Origin: Fluctibacter halophilus
Lineage (GTDB): Bacteria; Pseudomonadota; Gammaproteobacteria; Enterobacterales; Alteromonadaceae
Reading direction: 5' to 3'
Length of the DNA: 64,000 nt
NCBI RefSeq assembly: GCF_020687825.1
Contig: NZ_JAJEWP010000001.1
Location: forward strand, 1,582,998-1,646,997
Positions 28,240-38,027 of this stretch are shown piece after piece; the first letter of the stretch is position 1; every line of letters begins with the position of its first letter. A program made the position numbers and the translations under genes. Below the pieces are notes generated by a model. It did no database searches and had not been told where the DNA came from. It saw only the letters and a program-made list of their open reading frames with translations.

Positions 28240-29229
28240 TTACGGTACGGTTTCCACAGCCATGCTTTGCAGGCTGGAAGTAACCTGTTTAGCAGCCTGC
28301 CACGCGCTTTGCACCGATGCGCCTAAGCTCCAGTCACCGGCGGCAATAAGTCGCTGCTGCTGACTGACAAGAATGCCGGGAGGTTGCTCCGTAGAAAGGG
28401 GACGAGCCAGACGCCACAGATGCCGGTAATGATGCAACACTGACGGAACAGGCTGTTGGCAGATATCCGTTAACGCCTCCAGTCCGGCGCGGATAAGGCC
28501 TCCCTCGTCCAAATCCACATGTTGCTGACTGAATTCGTGATTGAAATACAGCGTCCATACATTGCCATCACCATCGCGCCCAGGCTTGTCGCTGTTATTG
28601 ACCAAACACTGAAGTACCGGGTGCTTTGCCCTGACCAATGGGCCTGGTAACGACAGCGGAGCATCGAAAGCAAGGGCCAGAGCCCAACACGCTTGCCATT
28701 GCTGCTCCCCAACAAACATGCCAGGGGCATTGTCATGCAATAAGGCATGGGTCTGTGGCCAGGGCGCGGTGCAAACAACAGCGTCGAAGACACCGTATTT
28801 GTTGTGATCGTCATCCCACAGCAACCAACCACTGTCTAACGGTTGAAGATGAGACACTCTGACACCGGTGTGCAATTGGATCCCCTGAGTCAATGATTTG
28901 CACACCTGATTCATGGCAGGAACAAACACATACTGGGGTACGTCTCGGTCCGCCTTAAAGCCGTTGGCATCCCAGGTCAGCGGTTTAGCAGGCCAAGACT
29001 GGGCCAGTCCCTGGTCACACCATAGCTGCATCTGGTGATTAAAGTCCGCATCGGTGGCCGGCACGACCGGCGCCCCCATGTCCACGCTTCCCCACGACAA
29101 ACGTTTGTGGGTACAACGGCCACCACGGCCTCTGGACTTTTCAAACAGTACAACCTGATGGCCTTGTGCGTTGGCTTGATGGGCACATAAACTGCCGGTC
29201 ATCCCGGCACCAATGATGGCAATTTTCAT
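28240..29229 (-). CDS. FAD-dependent oxidoreductase (renalase/amine-oxidase-like)
   Basis: A 329-residue flavoprotein. The dinucleotide-binding motif KIAIIGAGMTGSLCAHQA is at the N-terminus, followed by the GG doublet region EKSRGRGGRCTHKR. A C-terminal GDWS-type FAD contact is also visible. It resembles the NAD(P)-binding/renalase-like proteins of proteobacteria, whose physiological substrate is mostly unknown. There is no signal peptide, so it is cytoplasmic. Confidence 0.85.
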   Translation of the reverse strand: MKIAIIGAGMTGSLCAHQANAQGHQVVLFEKSRGRGGRCTHKRLSWGSVDMGAPVVPATDADFNHQMQLWCDQGLAQSWPAKPLTWDANGFKADRDVPQYVFVPAMNQVCKSLTQGIQLHTGVRVSHLQPLDSGWLLWDDDHNKYGVFDAVVCTAPWPQTHALLHDNAPGMFVGEQQWQACWALALAFDAPLSLPGPLVRAKHPVLQCLVNNSDKPGRDGDGNVWTLYFNHEFSQQHVDLDEGGLIRAGLEALTDICQQPVPSVLHHYRHLWRLARPLSTEQPPGILVSQQQRLIAAGDWSLGASVQSAWQAAKQVTSSLQSMAVETVP

Positions 29230-29458
29230 TCAGCTTCCCAGACTAATCAGCAATGGCCTGTATACGGGCTACCGCGCAATGCGATCACCTTCATCTGTGG
29301 TGATTGCACCGCATCAAAACGCACTACACAAAGATTGACGGTTAAATTCCGGTAATATTATTTACCTTTCCAAGGTATTCAGTTATGCTCATATCCAGTT
29401 CCCGAGTCGTGCCCTACACAAGGCACTTTGAGACAAGGATGTCGTTTTTTCTCGGAAC

Positions 29459-31849
29459 TCAGATAGGCGAACCCGGCGGTAACGGTTTTACTTCAAAATC
29501 TCCCTGCCACTCGCCGTTCTCCAGATACCAATCCAGATACATCGCCAATACCTGATGCTCTGAAGGCCCCTGGTGGTCTTTCAACCAACGATGCAAACGG
29601 ATGACCTGAAACAGCATATCCCCTTTAACTTCCGGGCTAAGCTCGGGTGCTTCAATCGCGGTCATCACTTTATGCAGCATCAGATATGCCAGTCTCGGCA
29701 TCCGAGTGCGAGTCTCCTCATCCGCATTTCGCAATAGGGTATCGAACAGGTGATTGACCACAGTCGCCGGCGACAGCCCGTTTGTGGTTGCTTGTCGCTG
29801 CAGCGCCAGGCGATTCAGGCGCTCGGTATTGAGCAGCAAGTCCAGAACATAGCCGGCCAGTGATTCCGCTGCGCTGTCTGGATCAAACACCACCCCGGTG
29901 CGCCCATGGAAGCTTTCCCGGTCACGAGACTCACCGTAGGCTTTGGGCGGGATCAATGCGGATATGTGCGCCGGTAACTGCAGATAATCAGGCGTCAGCA
30001 GTGCCAGTAGTGCGTTCATTGCCTCGACCTGACGCGCCGGTTGAACGGCCTTTTGTTGTGGTGCCGGTTGCCCCGGAGCGGGCTTGACCCAGTATCCATA
30101 TTCAACGCCGCCGATCAGTTTTGCGACTGCCGCAATCTGGTAGCGGCTCAGCAGGTAAATCGGCGCAAGCCGCTCCTCCAGTGAAGACAGCGACTGCTCC
30201 GGCGGCAGCGCATTCAGTCCGAATCGACGCAATGCGATTTCACGCACACGGTTCAAGTGCTGCAATTCGGCCACTGGTGCTGCACCATTGTCCCACAAGT
30301 GACCATGAGGATTAGCCGCGCCCGCTGGACGCGCATCGGGGTCGGAAATAAAGCGATACCCCTGTGACAGAGTCTGTGCAATCTGCTGTTCCAGGTATTG
30401 GGCCTCATTCAGAGCGGGTGGCAAATCCTGATAACCGTAAGCAATCACACGCTTGTCCCATGCACCAATTCCCAAATCGTAGGCCTCATCCAACAGGATC
30501 CGGCCATCGTCAATACGCAGTTTCGGGTGAGGATAGTCCATGACTGATGCGCGGTTTTGTTCGCTGGCGGCGAAGTTATGGGCAATCCCCAAGGTATGCC
30601 CCACTTCGTGAGCTGACAACTGGCGGATACGGTTTAATGCCATCTGTTGTTGCGCTTCGGTGGACTGGTTGCCATCGACAAACGGGCTGGTCAGCCCCAG
30701 CGCAATAAGGTAGTCCTGGCGCACCCGCAGCGAACCGAGAGTGACATGACCTTTGATGATTTCTCCGCTACGGGGGTCGATAACCGAACTGCCGTAGGAC
30801 CAGCCCCGGGTGGCACGGTGAACCCATTGGATGACGTTATAGCGCACATCCATCGGGTCGGCATCATCAGGTAGCACCTTGACCACAAACGCCCCTTTGT
30901 ACCCTATCGCCTCAAAGGCCTGGTCCCACCAGCGGGCGCCATCTAACAGCGCGGTTCTGACTGGCTCAGGAACACCCGGGTCGAGGTAGTACACGATAGG
31001 TTCAACCGGCGCACTGATCTCAGCTTCTGGATTTTGCTTGCGCAAGCGGTGACGGGGAATAAAACGCACATCCATGCTGTCCTCCAGAGGAACTGCATAA
31101 TCCTTATAACCCAGTGCCCAATAACCAGACATCGGATGGAACGCGCGAGGCTGATAGCCGTCATCCGGCAGGCGTACAAAGGAATGATGCATGTGCACAG
31201 TCAGGCTGTCCGGTGATGGCGCCACCTGTTTCACATATTCGCCGGCTTTGCTGCCACCGAAGGTGATCAGCGCTTCCAATTCTGTGTTGTCGACAAACGC
31301 CTTGGTGCGCGCTAAAAACACACCGCTGCGGGTAGGGTCGGGTTTAAAATTGCCTTGCTTGGTTGCGTCCAGTTGAGTAGCAACACCGTGAATATCTGAC
31401 AGCAAAAAAGCCGTGTAGTCGACCAGCAACGCACCGCCTGATTCCGCCACAATCGGCAGACCGGCGATGACTGAAGACGCAAAGGCTTCGTCGATACTGG
31501 CCCGTTCAGCGGCATTGTCGGACACCGCACGGTAGTGGGTGTTTTTCTGACGGAGAAGAACATTGGCGCCAAACCGTTCAAACTGAACGATGCGGGTTTC
31601 ACCCAACTGGCCCCGGTCGAGCCCGATATCGTTGGACCCCAAACCTCGGGGTAAACTGCTCTGAAACAAGAGTGGCGTGTCCAGTGCGTCGATATGTAAA
31701 TACACCTTGCCATCGGACGGGTTGTAATACAGATCAATGAATCCCTGCTGCTCAGTCAGTGCATTCTGCTGGGCAAATTCACTCACCGTAGGTAGCGCCA
31801 ACGCGACGCTACTGATGAACCATAAAACAACGCCAACCCATCGGCTCAT
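29459..31849 (-). CDS. Large secreted zinc metalloprotease (DUF5117/DUF4953-type)
   Basis: A 796-residue protein with a signal peptide (ends near ALALP), a beta-rich N-terminal region and the metzincin-like site HEVGHTLGIAHN at about residue 405. A Met-turn candidate in the SVMDYPHP segment follows. These features match the family of large secreted zinc-dependent metalloproteases annotated with DUF5117 and DUF4953. The C-terminal 250 residues are helical. It is probably periplasmic or secreted, and its substrate is unknown. Monocistronic. Confidence 0.88.
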   Translation of the reverse strand: MSRWVGVVLWFISSVALALPTVSEFAQQNALTEQQGFIDLYYNPSDGKVYLHIDALDTPLLFQSSLPRGLGSNDIGLDRGQLGETRIVQFERFGANVLLRQKNTHYRAVSDNAAERASIDEAFASSVIAGLPIVAESGGALLVDYTAFLLSDIHGVATQLDATKQGNFKPDPTRSGVFLARTKAFVDNTELEALITFGGSKAGEYVKQVAPSPDSLTVHMHHSFVRLPDDGYQPRAFHPMSGYWALGYKDYAVPLEDSMDVRFIPRHRLRKQNPEAEISAPVEPIVYYLDPGVPEPVRTALLDGARWWDQAFEAIGYKGAFVVKVLPDDADPMDVRYNVIQWVHRATRGWSYGSSVIDPRSGEIIKGHVTLGSLRVRQDYLIALGLTSPFVDGNQSTEAQQQMALNRIRQLSAHEVGHTLGIAHNFAASEQNRASVMDYPHPKLRIDDGRILLDEAYDLGIGAWDKRVIAYGYQDLPPALNEAQYLEQQIAQTLSQGYRFISDPDARPAGAANPHGHLWDNGAAPVAELQHLNRVREIALRRFGLNALPPEQSLSSLEERLAPIYLLSRYQIAAVAKLIGGVEYGYWVKPAPGQPAPQQKAVQPARQVEAMNALLALLTPDYLQLPAHISALIPPKAYGESRDRESFHGRTGVVFDPDSAAESLAGYVLDLLLNTERLNRLALQRQATTNGLSPATVVNHLFDTLLRNADEETRTRMPRLAYLMLHKVMTAIEAPELSPEVKGDMLFQVIRLHRWLKDHQGPSEHQVLAMYLDWYLENGEWQGDFEVKPLPPGSPI

Positions 31850-31907
31850 GTGACTTTCCTCGTGTGTTTTTTTGCCAATTTAGCAGAAGAAGTCGTTCCA
31901 GATCACG

Positions 31908-32477
31908 TCAAATTGCATACAATTCTTGATAGAGCTGTTGAAAACAAGGCAACACCCTGTCCGCCAAATGGGCATAGGATACGTCCTTATGACCGTATAA
32001 CCAGGCGGCCATGTTGGCATTCTTGGCAGCCGCCAGATCGTAGTAATAGTCACCAATGTAAACAATCTCCTGACAGGGGATCTGCCAGCGTCTGGCAATC
32101 TGCAGCAGCGCCTGGGGATGAGGTTTGGGTAATGCGTCTTCGCGGGTCAGCACACAATCAATTGGCACACTGCAGCCAGCCATTTTTGTTGCTGTCGCCT
32201 GGCGGTTATTGCGGGTGACAATCGCCACAGGAATATCACGCTGACGCAATAACGACAGTACATCATCAGCAAAGGGCATCCAGTGGGCTTGCTGCGCATC
32301 CAGCAGTTCATGGCGGGCAATTTCAGCCGTCGCAGCACTGCGCTGTGGCTCAGCAAGACTGGCAACGTAATGCAGGATATCCTGCCCCTGCGGGCATCCG
32401 ACCGCCGCTCGCATCGCGGCGAAATCTAACGATGACTGCACCAGTGTTCCGTCTAAATCAAATATATAGCCTCGCAT
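31908..32477 (-). CDS. HAD-superfamily phosphatase (subfamily IA)
   Basis: A 189-residue HAD hydrolase. Motif I is IFDLDGTLVQS at the N-terminus, motif II is the VTRN segment, motif III is the Lys in PKPHP and motif IV is YIGDYYYDL. The helical cap is small. It probably dephosphorylates a small metabolite, as phosphoglycolate phosphatase-like enzymes do. It diverges from the dUTPase-like gene, so a promoter region of about 110 bases lies between them. Confidence 0.9.
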   Translation of the reverse strand: MRGYIFDLDGTLVQSSLDFAAMRAAVGCPQGQDILHYVASLAEPQRSAATAEIARHELLDAQQAHWMPFADDVLSLLRQRDIPVAIVTRNNRQATATKMAGCSVPIDCVLTREDALPKPHPQALLQIARRWQIPCQEIVYIGDYYYDLAAAKNANMAAWLYGHKDVSYAHLADRVLPCFQQLYQELYAI

Positions 32478-32585
32478 GCCCCTCTCCGCTCTCCGTATTT
32501 ACCCTTGCCTTTTTGCCTACCAATGAGTACTTTGTGCAGCACTTTTCAGGATCAAATCTCAACGGTTAAAACAACAGGAATTACC

Positions 32586-33239
32586 ATGCTTAGTGAGCAA
32601 CAACTCGCCACCATGCTGCAATTGCAGGACAAGATGAACAAAAAAGTAAATCCTGCCTGGCTGACCGCCGGTTATCAGTATTTACGTGCAGCGATGATCG
32701 AGTCTGTTGAAGGCATCGAGCATCATGGCTGGAAATGGTGGAAAGCTCAACACAAAGACCTGCCACAACTGCAAATGGAACTGGTCGACATCTGGCACTT
32801 CGCGCTATCCGCGATCATCATCGATTTTGACGGTGACATTCAGCGCTCTGCTGACACCATTGCCGACGAGTTAGCCAAGGGTACTGACATTGTCACTTTT
32901 GATGGTCAGAACTATGACTTCAGCCAACAGACCCTGTTGGACAACCTAGAACTGATGGCCGGACTTTGTGCAGCGAAACGCTTCAGCGTTCCGTTGTTTA
33001 TGCATATCGTTACGCAGGCAGACATGAACGCCGACAGCCTGTTCCAACAATATGTTGGAAAGAACGTGCTCAACTTCTTCCGTCAGGATCACGGTTATAA
33101 GGACGGTAGCTACATCAAAATCTGGCACGGCCGGGAAGACAACGAACATCTGGTCGAAGTGCTCAATAGCCTGGACAGTGGCAGCAGCGATTACTCCCAG
33201 GCCGTATATGATGGCCTGCAGGCGCGCTACCCTGAATAA
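32586..33239 (+). CDS. All-alpha dUTPase-type (dUTPase_2) NTP pyrophosphatase
   Basis: A 217-residue helical protein. The metal-binding patterns ESVEGIEHHGWKWWK and LQMELVDIWHF, and later FRQDHGYKDGSYIK, match the dimeric dUTPase family (PF08761), which hydrolyses dUTP or dUDP. I start at 32586 (MLSEQQLATM), after CAGGAATTACC. The longer frame to 32505 is not conserved. This family is common in phages and in some gammaproteobacteria. Confidence 0.85.
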   Translation: MLSEQQLATMLQLQDKMNKKVNPAWLTAGYQYLRAAMIESVEGIEHHGWKWWKAQHKDLPQLQMELVDIWHFALSAIIIDFDGDIQRSADTIADELAKGTDIVTFDGQNYDFSQQTLLDNLELMAGLCAAKRFSVPLFMHIVTQADMNADSLFQQYVGKNVLNFFRQDHGYKDGSYIKIWHGREDNEHLVEVLNSLDSGSSDYSQAVYDGLQARYPE

Positions 33240-33346
33240 CCAACGCTGTGTACACAGATGCTTTTTCGCCACTGCACTGGTAGGATAAAATCCAGTGCAG
33301 CGGGTCCCAGACCCGTCTAGCAAGGATGCCAACCCGGAGACGTACA

Positions 33347-34603
33347 ATGCAATGCTGGCAACGATTGGGCATTTCACCGACCCAAGACAAAACACTGATT
33401 GAAAAAGCCTACCGGGATGCCCTGGCGGGTATTGATGCGCTGCAACACCCTCAAGACATCGATGCCTTGGTTCAGGCCCGCGATGAGGCACTGGTGCAGG
33501 CCGATGCTTTGTCGCAGACCAAAGCCACAGCAGATAACACGACCACACAATCGAAACGCTGGACCCTGAACCTTGTCGTCTGGGGTGCCGTCGTCGTCAG
33601 TCTCGGCTTTATCATGTTTCGCTTTTCCAGCCATGTCAGTGAAACGGTGGCCGGAAGGGATACCGTCGACCCGGCCCTGGCACAACAACGGCAAGCCTGC
33701 AACAGTCTGGAATTGCCGGTCCCGGGAGATGCACTGGATAGCTGCATAGCACTGGCTGACAGCGGTGACGTTGACGCCCAAAAACGGCTTGCCTGGCTGT
33801 ACACCCAGGAAGGCGAAACCCAGGACTGGCAACAAGTGTTTGACTGGCTGCAAAAAGCCAAACACCATGACAAGCTTTCTCGCCTGATCTCAAGCGTACT
33901 GCTGTTTGTCAAAGGGGAATCCGAAGAAGACAAAGTGGCTGGCGAGCAAGGTATCATGCAACTGAGTCACGAGGGTTTTGCGCCAGCGGATGCCTATCTT
34001 GGTGTCATGTACTTTCTGGATCGTAACACCCAACCGCGCTTCGCCAACCCGTTATGGATGCTGGAAAAAGCCCATGATGCTGACCCGTCGCTGGTGACCG
34101 TGTTTGAACTGGTCAGGATCTATTCCAACGGTTTTGCCGGGCCCGCCAATCTGGACAAGGCACGCCAGGTTTTACAACAAGCGGCAAAACGAACCTATCC
34201 TGACAATGCTAATGATGTGGCATGGTTTCTTGCCACCATGGATCGCAACCCATTGACCCCCCCTGAGTACCCACTGACATTGATCAAACCCGTGATTGAG
34301 TCGCCCGAATACGCAGACAACTTTGCCTACGTTGATACGCTGGCCGCAGCCTATGCAGCAACCGGAGAATTCGACAAAGCCGAGCAAATCCAGCATCGCG
34401 CTATCGCGCTGCTCAAAGAGGCAGGGGAAGATGAGCAGTGGTATGCCGATCAGTCAGAAACCTTCACCGAGCGACTGAGCCAATATCAGAATGGTGAGCG
34501 CCCTGTGTACTATCATTTTGAACTCGACAGGGACGAGTTTTTCGATAACCTCAAGGGCAATATCGAAAACTGGTTGCTGGACAAGCTGGGCGACCAGGGC
34601 TAG
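33347..34603 (+). CDS. J-like/TPR (Sel1-type) membrane-anchored protein
   Basis: A 418-residue protein. The N-terminal 65 residues look like a degenerate J-domain (CWQRLGISPTQDKTLIEKAYRDAL), although the HPD tripeptide is replaced by HPQ. One membrane helix lies at about 75-95 (WTLNLVVWGAVVVSLGFIMF). The rest is helical repeats of TPR/Sel1 type. The ATG at 33347 has GGAGA upstream. It may recruit DnaK or serve as an envelope scaffold, but this is inference. Confidence 0.68.
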   Translation: MQCWQRLGISPTQDKTLIEKAYRDALAGIDALQHPQDIDALVQARDEALVQADALSQTKATADNTTTQSKRWTLNLVVWGAVVVSLGFIMFRFSSHVSETVAGRDTVDPALAQQRQACNSLELPVPGDALDSCIALADSGDVDAQKRLAWLYTQEGETQDWQQVFDWLQKAKHHDKLSRLISSVLLFVKGESEEDKVAGEQGIMQLSHEGFAPADAYLGVMYFLDRNTQPRFANPLWMLEKAHDADPSLVTVFELVRIYSNGFAGPANLDKARQVLQQAAKRTYPDNANDVAWFLATMDRNPLTPPEYPLTLIKPVIESPEYADNFAYVDTLAAAYAATGEFDKAEQIQHRAIALLKEAGEDEQWYADQSETFTERLSQYQNGERPVYYHFELDRDEFFDNLKGNIENWLLDKLGDQG

Positions 34604-34665
34604 GTTGAGATTGCGTCCGACGCTGTTTTTGCGTAGTTTTAACAGACCTTGTTAATGAGGACAGC

Positions 34666-34989
34666 ATGATGGGCACCGTGGCCGATAAAGACAGCTTTTC
34701 CAGCCTGCGCGAGTTTTATCCCTATTACCTGCAGGAACATAAGAATAAAACCTGCCGCCGACTGCACGTTGTCGGTAGCTTTCTTGTGCTTGGCATTCTT
34801 GCCTATGCGCTGGCAACCCAACAGTACGTTTATCTGTGGCTGATGCCGCTGGCCGGATACGGCTTCGCCTGGGTGGGGCATTTCTTCTTTGAAAAGAACA
34901 AGCCGGCGACCTTCAAATACCCCTTGTACTCCTTTGTGTGCGACTGGATCATGCTCAAAGACATTTTGCTCCGTAAAGTTCCCTGGTAG
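34666..34989 (+). CDS. Mpo1-like (DUF962) membrane protein
   Basis: A 107-residue protein of the DUF962/YGL010w family. It has the family signature FYPYYLQEHKNKTCRRLHVVGS, two hydrophobic segments (about 40-60 and 75-85) and AWVGHFFFEKNKPATFKYP. The yeast homologue Mpo1 is an iron-dependent dioxygenase acting on 2-hydroxy fatty acids, and the conserved His residues are present here. The bacterial role is not established. Confidence 0.85.
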   Translation: MMGTVADKDSFSSLREFYPYYLQEHKNKTCRRLHVVGSFLVLGILAYALATQQYVYLWLMPLAGYGFAWVGHFFFEKNKPATFKYPLYSFVCDWIMLKDILLRKVPW

Positions 34990-35067
34990 AACGGCACCAA
35001 CGTCTTCTGCGCTATACTCAGCTTTATTGTTGTCATCGCCCTGAACAGGGTTCACAAGGAGCAGTGA

Positions 35068-36093
35068 ATGAGCGCATTGCAAGCTCTACCATCATTTGTG
35101 TTGGCGTTGTTCTTTGTCGCCCTCGCAGCATGCAGCACAAAACCGCTGGAACATATCACCCAGTCAAATCTGGCCCCATCCCCCACATCCGCGTTACACG
35201 GCCGTTTTTTTGGTACTACCACACTCCTGATCAGCGACGGTGAAACCCACATCATGGTGGATGGCTTTTTCACCCGGCACAGTAAGTGGCACACCGTCAT
35301 CAATGGCATCCAATCCGATCGCTGGCACATCGCCCAAGGGCTGCTAAAGGGCAAGGTGACAACCCTTGACTGGTTGCTGATCTCCCATGCCCATTTCGAT
35401 CATGCGCTGGATGCAGACAATACCGCGACCATGACCAATGCGACAGTGATAGGTTCACAGCAATCCCTGCAACACATAACCCGTGCCCCAACACGACAGA
35501 TGCAGCCTCACTTTCCGCTACACGACAGCAAATTCGATATTTACAGTTTTGATTCCGGTCATATCCAGAAGAAACCTTTCTCTCAATGGATTGAAAACAC
35601 TTACGTTTGGGCTGCTCGAGGCAGTGCATTTGCCGACCCGGGAACCGTGTACAGTTTCCTGCTGACGCACCCTCAAGGTAACCTCCTGATCGTTCCCAGT
35701 GCGCGTTTTCCGGACACAATCAAACTCCCCGTTGCCGCGGATACCGTGTTTCTGGGCATTGGATTAGTCGGTAAACTTGAAGATTCAGACATCGAAGAAT
35801 TATGGCAACATGCTGTCGTCAATACCTGCGCCAGGCAGGTCATTCCCATTCACTGGGACGACTTTACCCATCCTATTGCGCCGAATATTCCGCCAACTCA
35901 GCCGCCGTTTGATGACCTCGCGCACACCTTCAAAATCCTGCAGCAACTGTCTGAACGGGATGGCATCCCGATCATCTTTCCCCCCGCCTATCGACCATTT
36001 GCTGTTATCCCGGAGACAAAGCCTTTCTCCTCGTCCGACAACGTTTGTCTGCAGGTTCAAAGGCAAGATAAAATGACCAACGCTGAAACATAA
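35068..36093 (+). CDS. MBL-fold metallo-hydrolase lipoprotein
   Basis: A 341-residue protein with a lipoprotein signal (lipobox LAAC, Cys at about 22). The metallo-beta-lactamase motif is LLISHAHFDHALD (HxHxDH, about residues 108-120), followed by further His ligands including the C-terminal IPIHWDDF. The substrate is unknown. Relatives act on lactones, phosphodiesters or phosphonates. It is placed at the membrane facing the periplasm. Confidence 0.85.
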   Translation: MSALQALPSFVLALFFVALAACSTKPLEHITQSNLAPSPTSALHGRFFGTTTLLISDGETHIMVDGFFTRHSKWHTVINGIQSDRWHIAQGLLKGKVTTLDWLLISHAHFDHALDADNTATMTNATVIGSQQSLQHITRAPTRQMQPHFPLHDSKFDIYSFDSGHIQKKPFSQWIENTYVWAARGSAFADPGTVYSFLLTHPQGNLLIVPSARFPDTIKLPVAADTVFLGIGLVGKLEDSDIEELWQHAVVNTCARQVIPIHWDDFTHPIAPNIPPTQPPFDDLAHTFKILQQLSERDGIPIIFPPAYRPFAVIPETKPFSSSDNVCLQVQRQDKMTNAET

Positions 36094-36101
36094 GCGCGGT
36101 A

Positions 36102-36290
36102 TTAACGGCGCAGCCTGGCCAACTGATCGATGATGGCTTGTGCTACATCTGCGGATGAGAAGCAGTTCTGGCCGGTAATAATGCGCTCTAACGCTTGTAC
36201 GTGGAGGGTTATCCGGGCGCCATATTTTGGCCCCAATTGATCATCAGTTTGCCACGCCCCGTCCATCTGATCCCCCGGTTTGCTACCTAA
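36102..36290 (-). pseudogene. Remnant of a DJ-1/PfpI-family (type 1 GATase-like) gene
   Basis: The minus strand holds an open stretch of about 60 codons ending in TAA at 36104-36102. It translates as a tail with QLGPKYGARITLHVQALERIITGQNCFSSADVAQAIIDQL. The ITGQN-xxSS pattern is the usual C-terminus of DJ-1/PfpI proteins (for example ITGQNPxSS). Just upstream is an in-frame TGA and there is no start codon, so only the 3' end survives. It lies between two rightward genes. Confidence 0.65.
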
Positions 36291-36323
36291 ACTGACAGTC
36301 CCAATACCGATTCAGGAACAACA

Positions 36324-37046
36324 ATGAAAAACAATCGAAATGCTATGGCATGGTCAGGGCTGATGGTCGCAATCGGCCTGAGTGTGGCGGGTTACTTTGT
36401 CAGCCAAACCTTGTACAAATCAAAAATTGCGGTCAATGTGGCAGAAGTAAAAGGCCTGGCGGAGCGCACTGTACGCGCCACTCAAGCCATCTGGAAACTG
36501 GACTTCACCGTCAGTGCCGATGCCACGACCCCACTGGAAGGGCTGTACAGAGAAGCCGAAGCCCGCCAACAGGCGATCCGGGACTATCTGCTGCAAGCAG
36601 GGTTCACCAGCTCAGACATCACCATTGGCGTCATCGACTATGCCGTGCGGGAATACCGCAACAACAATCAGGTGCTGGTTGAACGGCAACACAGCCTGAC
36701 CGGGTCGCTGGAAGTCAATTCAGCTGACGTGGGCCGTGTTGCCGATGTACGGGCGGGGGTAAACAGCCTGATTGCCAAAGGGATCCCCCTGAACAATCAT
36801 GCACCCCGCTATCTGTTCACGGCATTAAACGCCATCAAGCCGGACATGCTCAGAGAAGCCACCCAAAATGCACGTATTGCCGCTAATGAGTTCGCCAGCA
36901 TGGCTGACGTCAAGGTGGGTGGCATTCAACATGCCCGCCAGGGCAACTTCAGTATCCGCGATACCGGGGAACAATACGGCGATGACCGCAAAATTGAAAA
37001 AGACGTGCGGGTTGTTACCAGTATCACCTTCTACATGACAGAGTAA
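36324..37046 (+). CDS. SIMPL-domain (DUF541) periplasmic protein
   Basis: A 240-residue protein with an N-terminal membrane or signal anchor (about 8-26). The SIMPL fold starts at VAEVKGLAERTVRATQAIWKLDFTV and includes the QAIRDYLLQAGFTSSDITIG segment. The C-terminal domain ends ITFYMTE. DUF541 proteins occur in many Gram-negative envelopes with unclear function. It starts after AGGAACAACA and stands just upstream of a calcium-binding-type gene. Confidence 0.85.
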   Translation: MKNNRNAMAWSGLMVAIGLSVAGYFVSQTLYKSKIAVNVAEVKGLAERTVRATQAIWKLDFTVSADATTPLEGLYREAEARQQAIRDYLLQAGFTSSDITIGVIDYAVREYRNNNQVLVERQHSLTGSLEVNSADVGRVADVRAGVNSLIAKGIPLNNHAPRYLFTALNAIKPDMLREATQNARIAANEFASMADVKVGGIQHARQGNFSIRDTGEQYGDDRKIEKDVRVVTSITFYMTE

Positions 37047-37103
37047 TTGCGCCTAAAGTTGTTCAGGCTGTGGTCGATAACACCGATAACGGGAGGATTG
37101 TGC

Positions 37104-38027
37104 ATGGACATTGTGCACCAACTCACATCGGTCGACCACGACTACCTGCAACAGCGCCAACAAACGGTGACAGCTTCTGCTGCCGGTTCGCCTGCGCTGT
37201 CGTCATCGTCGACACCCGCTCCTGTTGCATTGACCTACACGCCGGAACAACAGGTGAAGCTGCGCCTGATAGCATCACTGCATGAGGAGGCTTCCCCCGC
37301 CTTGCACCATGCTCTGTTAAACGCCCTCGCGGATACGCTTCAGGAAACCACCCTGTCCGCTCCCGAACGACAAGCAGACCCCAGTGCGATGGTACGGGTA
37401 AAAGAACACCTGTATGAATACGAAAAGTTACACTACAGCACACAACTTGAAGCGCGGCACAGTGATGGGCAGGAACACAGCCTATCCCTGTCGTTAACCT
37501 TTGAACGGGAACTGATGTACTCGCGGGAATTGACCATGAGCCTGGCGGCGTTCAAAGATCCGCTGATCGTGAATCTCGGCCACAACAGTGCATTGTTTGG
37601 TCCAGGCCAGACACGGTTTGATCTGGATGCTGATGGCATCGACGAACAGCTACCGAGGCTAAACCGAGACGTGTGGTATCTTGCCCGGGACAACAACAAT
37701 AACGGTTTCATCGACAATGGCAGCGAGCTGTTTGGCGCCCTGAGTGGCGACGGTTTTGCCGAGCTCGGCACCTTGGACAGTGATAACAACGGCCTGGTCG
37801 ATCAGCGTGATAGCCAGTTTAACACCCTAAAACTGTGGCGCAGCCAGGCGCCATTGAGGTCGTTAGATGATGCCGGGATCAGTGCAATTTCCACCCATGC
37901 AACATCCACCCCGTTTACCTTTACCGATCAATCAGCAAACCCACTGGCGGCATTGCGCAAAACCGCGGTATTCATTACCGATGACTTGCAATTGGGCGGG
38001 GTTCATCAGGTGGACTTTGTCGTATAA
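37104..38027 (+). CDS. Calcium-binding-type protein with EF-hand-like repeats
   Basis: A 307-residue protein. The N-terminal half is low-complexity and helical (MDIVHQLTSVDHDYLQQRQQ). The C-terminal half has acidic loop repeats DLDADGIDEQL, DNNNNGFIDNGSELFG and DSDNNGLVDQRDSQF, which look like EF-hand or dockerin-type calcium sites. I start at 37104 with GGGAGGA upstream. The gene's last 22 bases overlap the end of the convergent GGDEF-EAL gene. There is no signal peptide. Its function is unknown. Confidence 0.72.
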   Translation: MDIVHQLTSVDHDYLQQRQQTVTASAAGSPALSSSSTPAPVALTYTPEQQVKLRLIASLHEEASPALHHALLNALADTLQETTLSAPERQADPSAMVRVKEHLYEYEKLHYSTQLEARHSDGQEHSLSLSLTFERELMYSRELTMSLAAFKDPLIVNLGHNSALFGPGQTRFDLDADGIDEQLPRLNRDVWYLARDNNNNGFIDNGSELFGALSGDGFAELGTLDSDNNGLVDQRDSQFNTLKLWRSQAPLRSLDDAGISAISTHATSTPFTFTDQSANPLAALRKTAVFITDDLQLGGVHQVDFVV

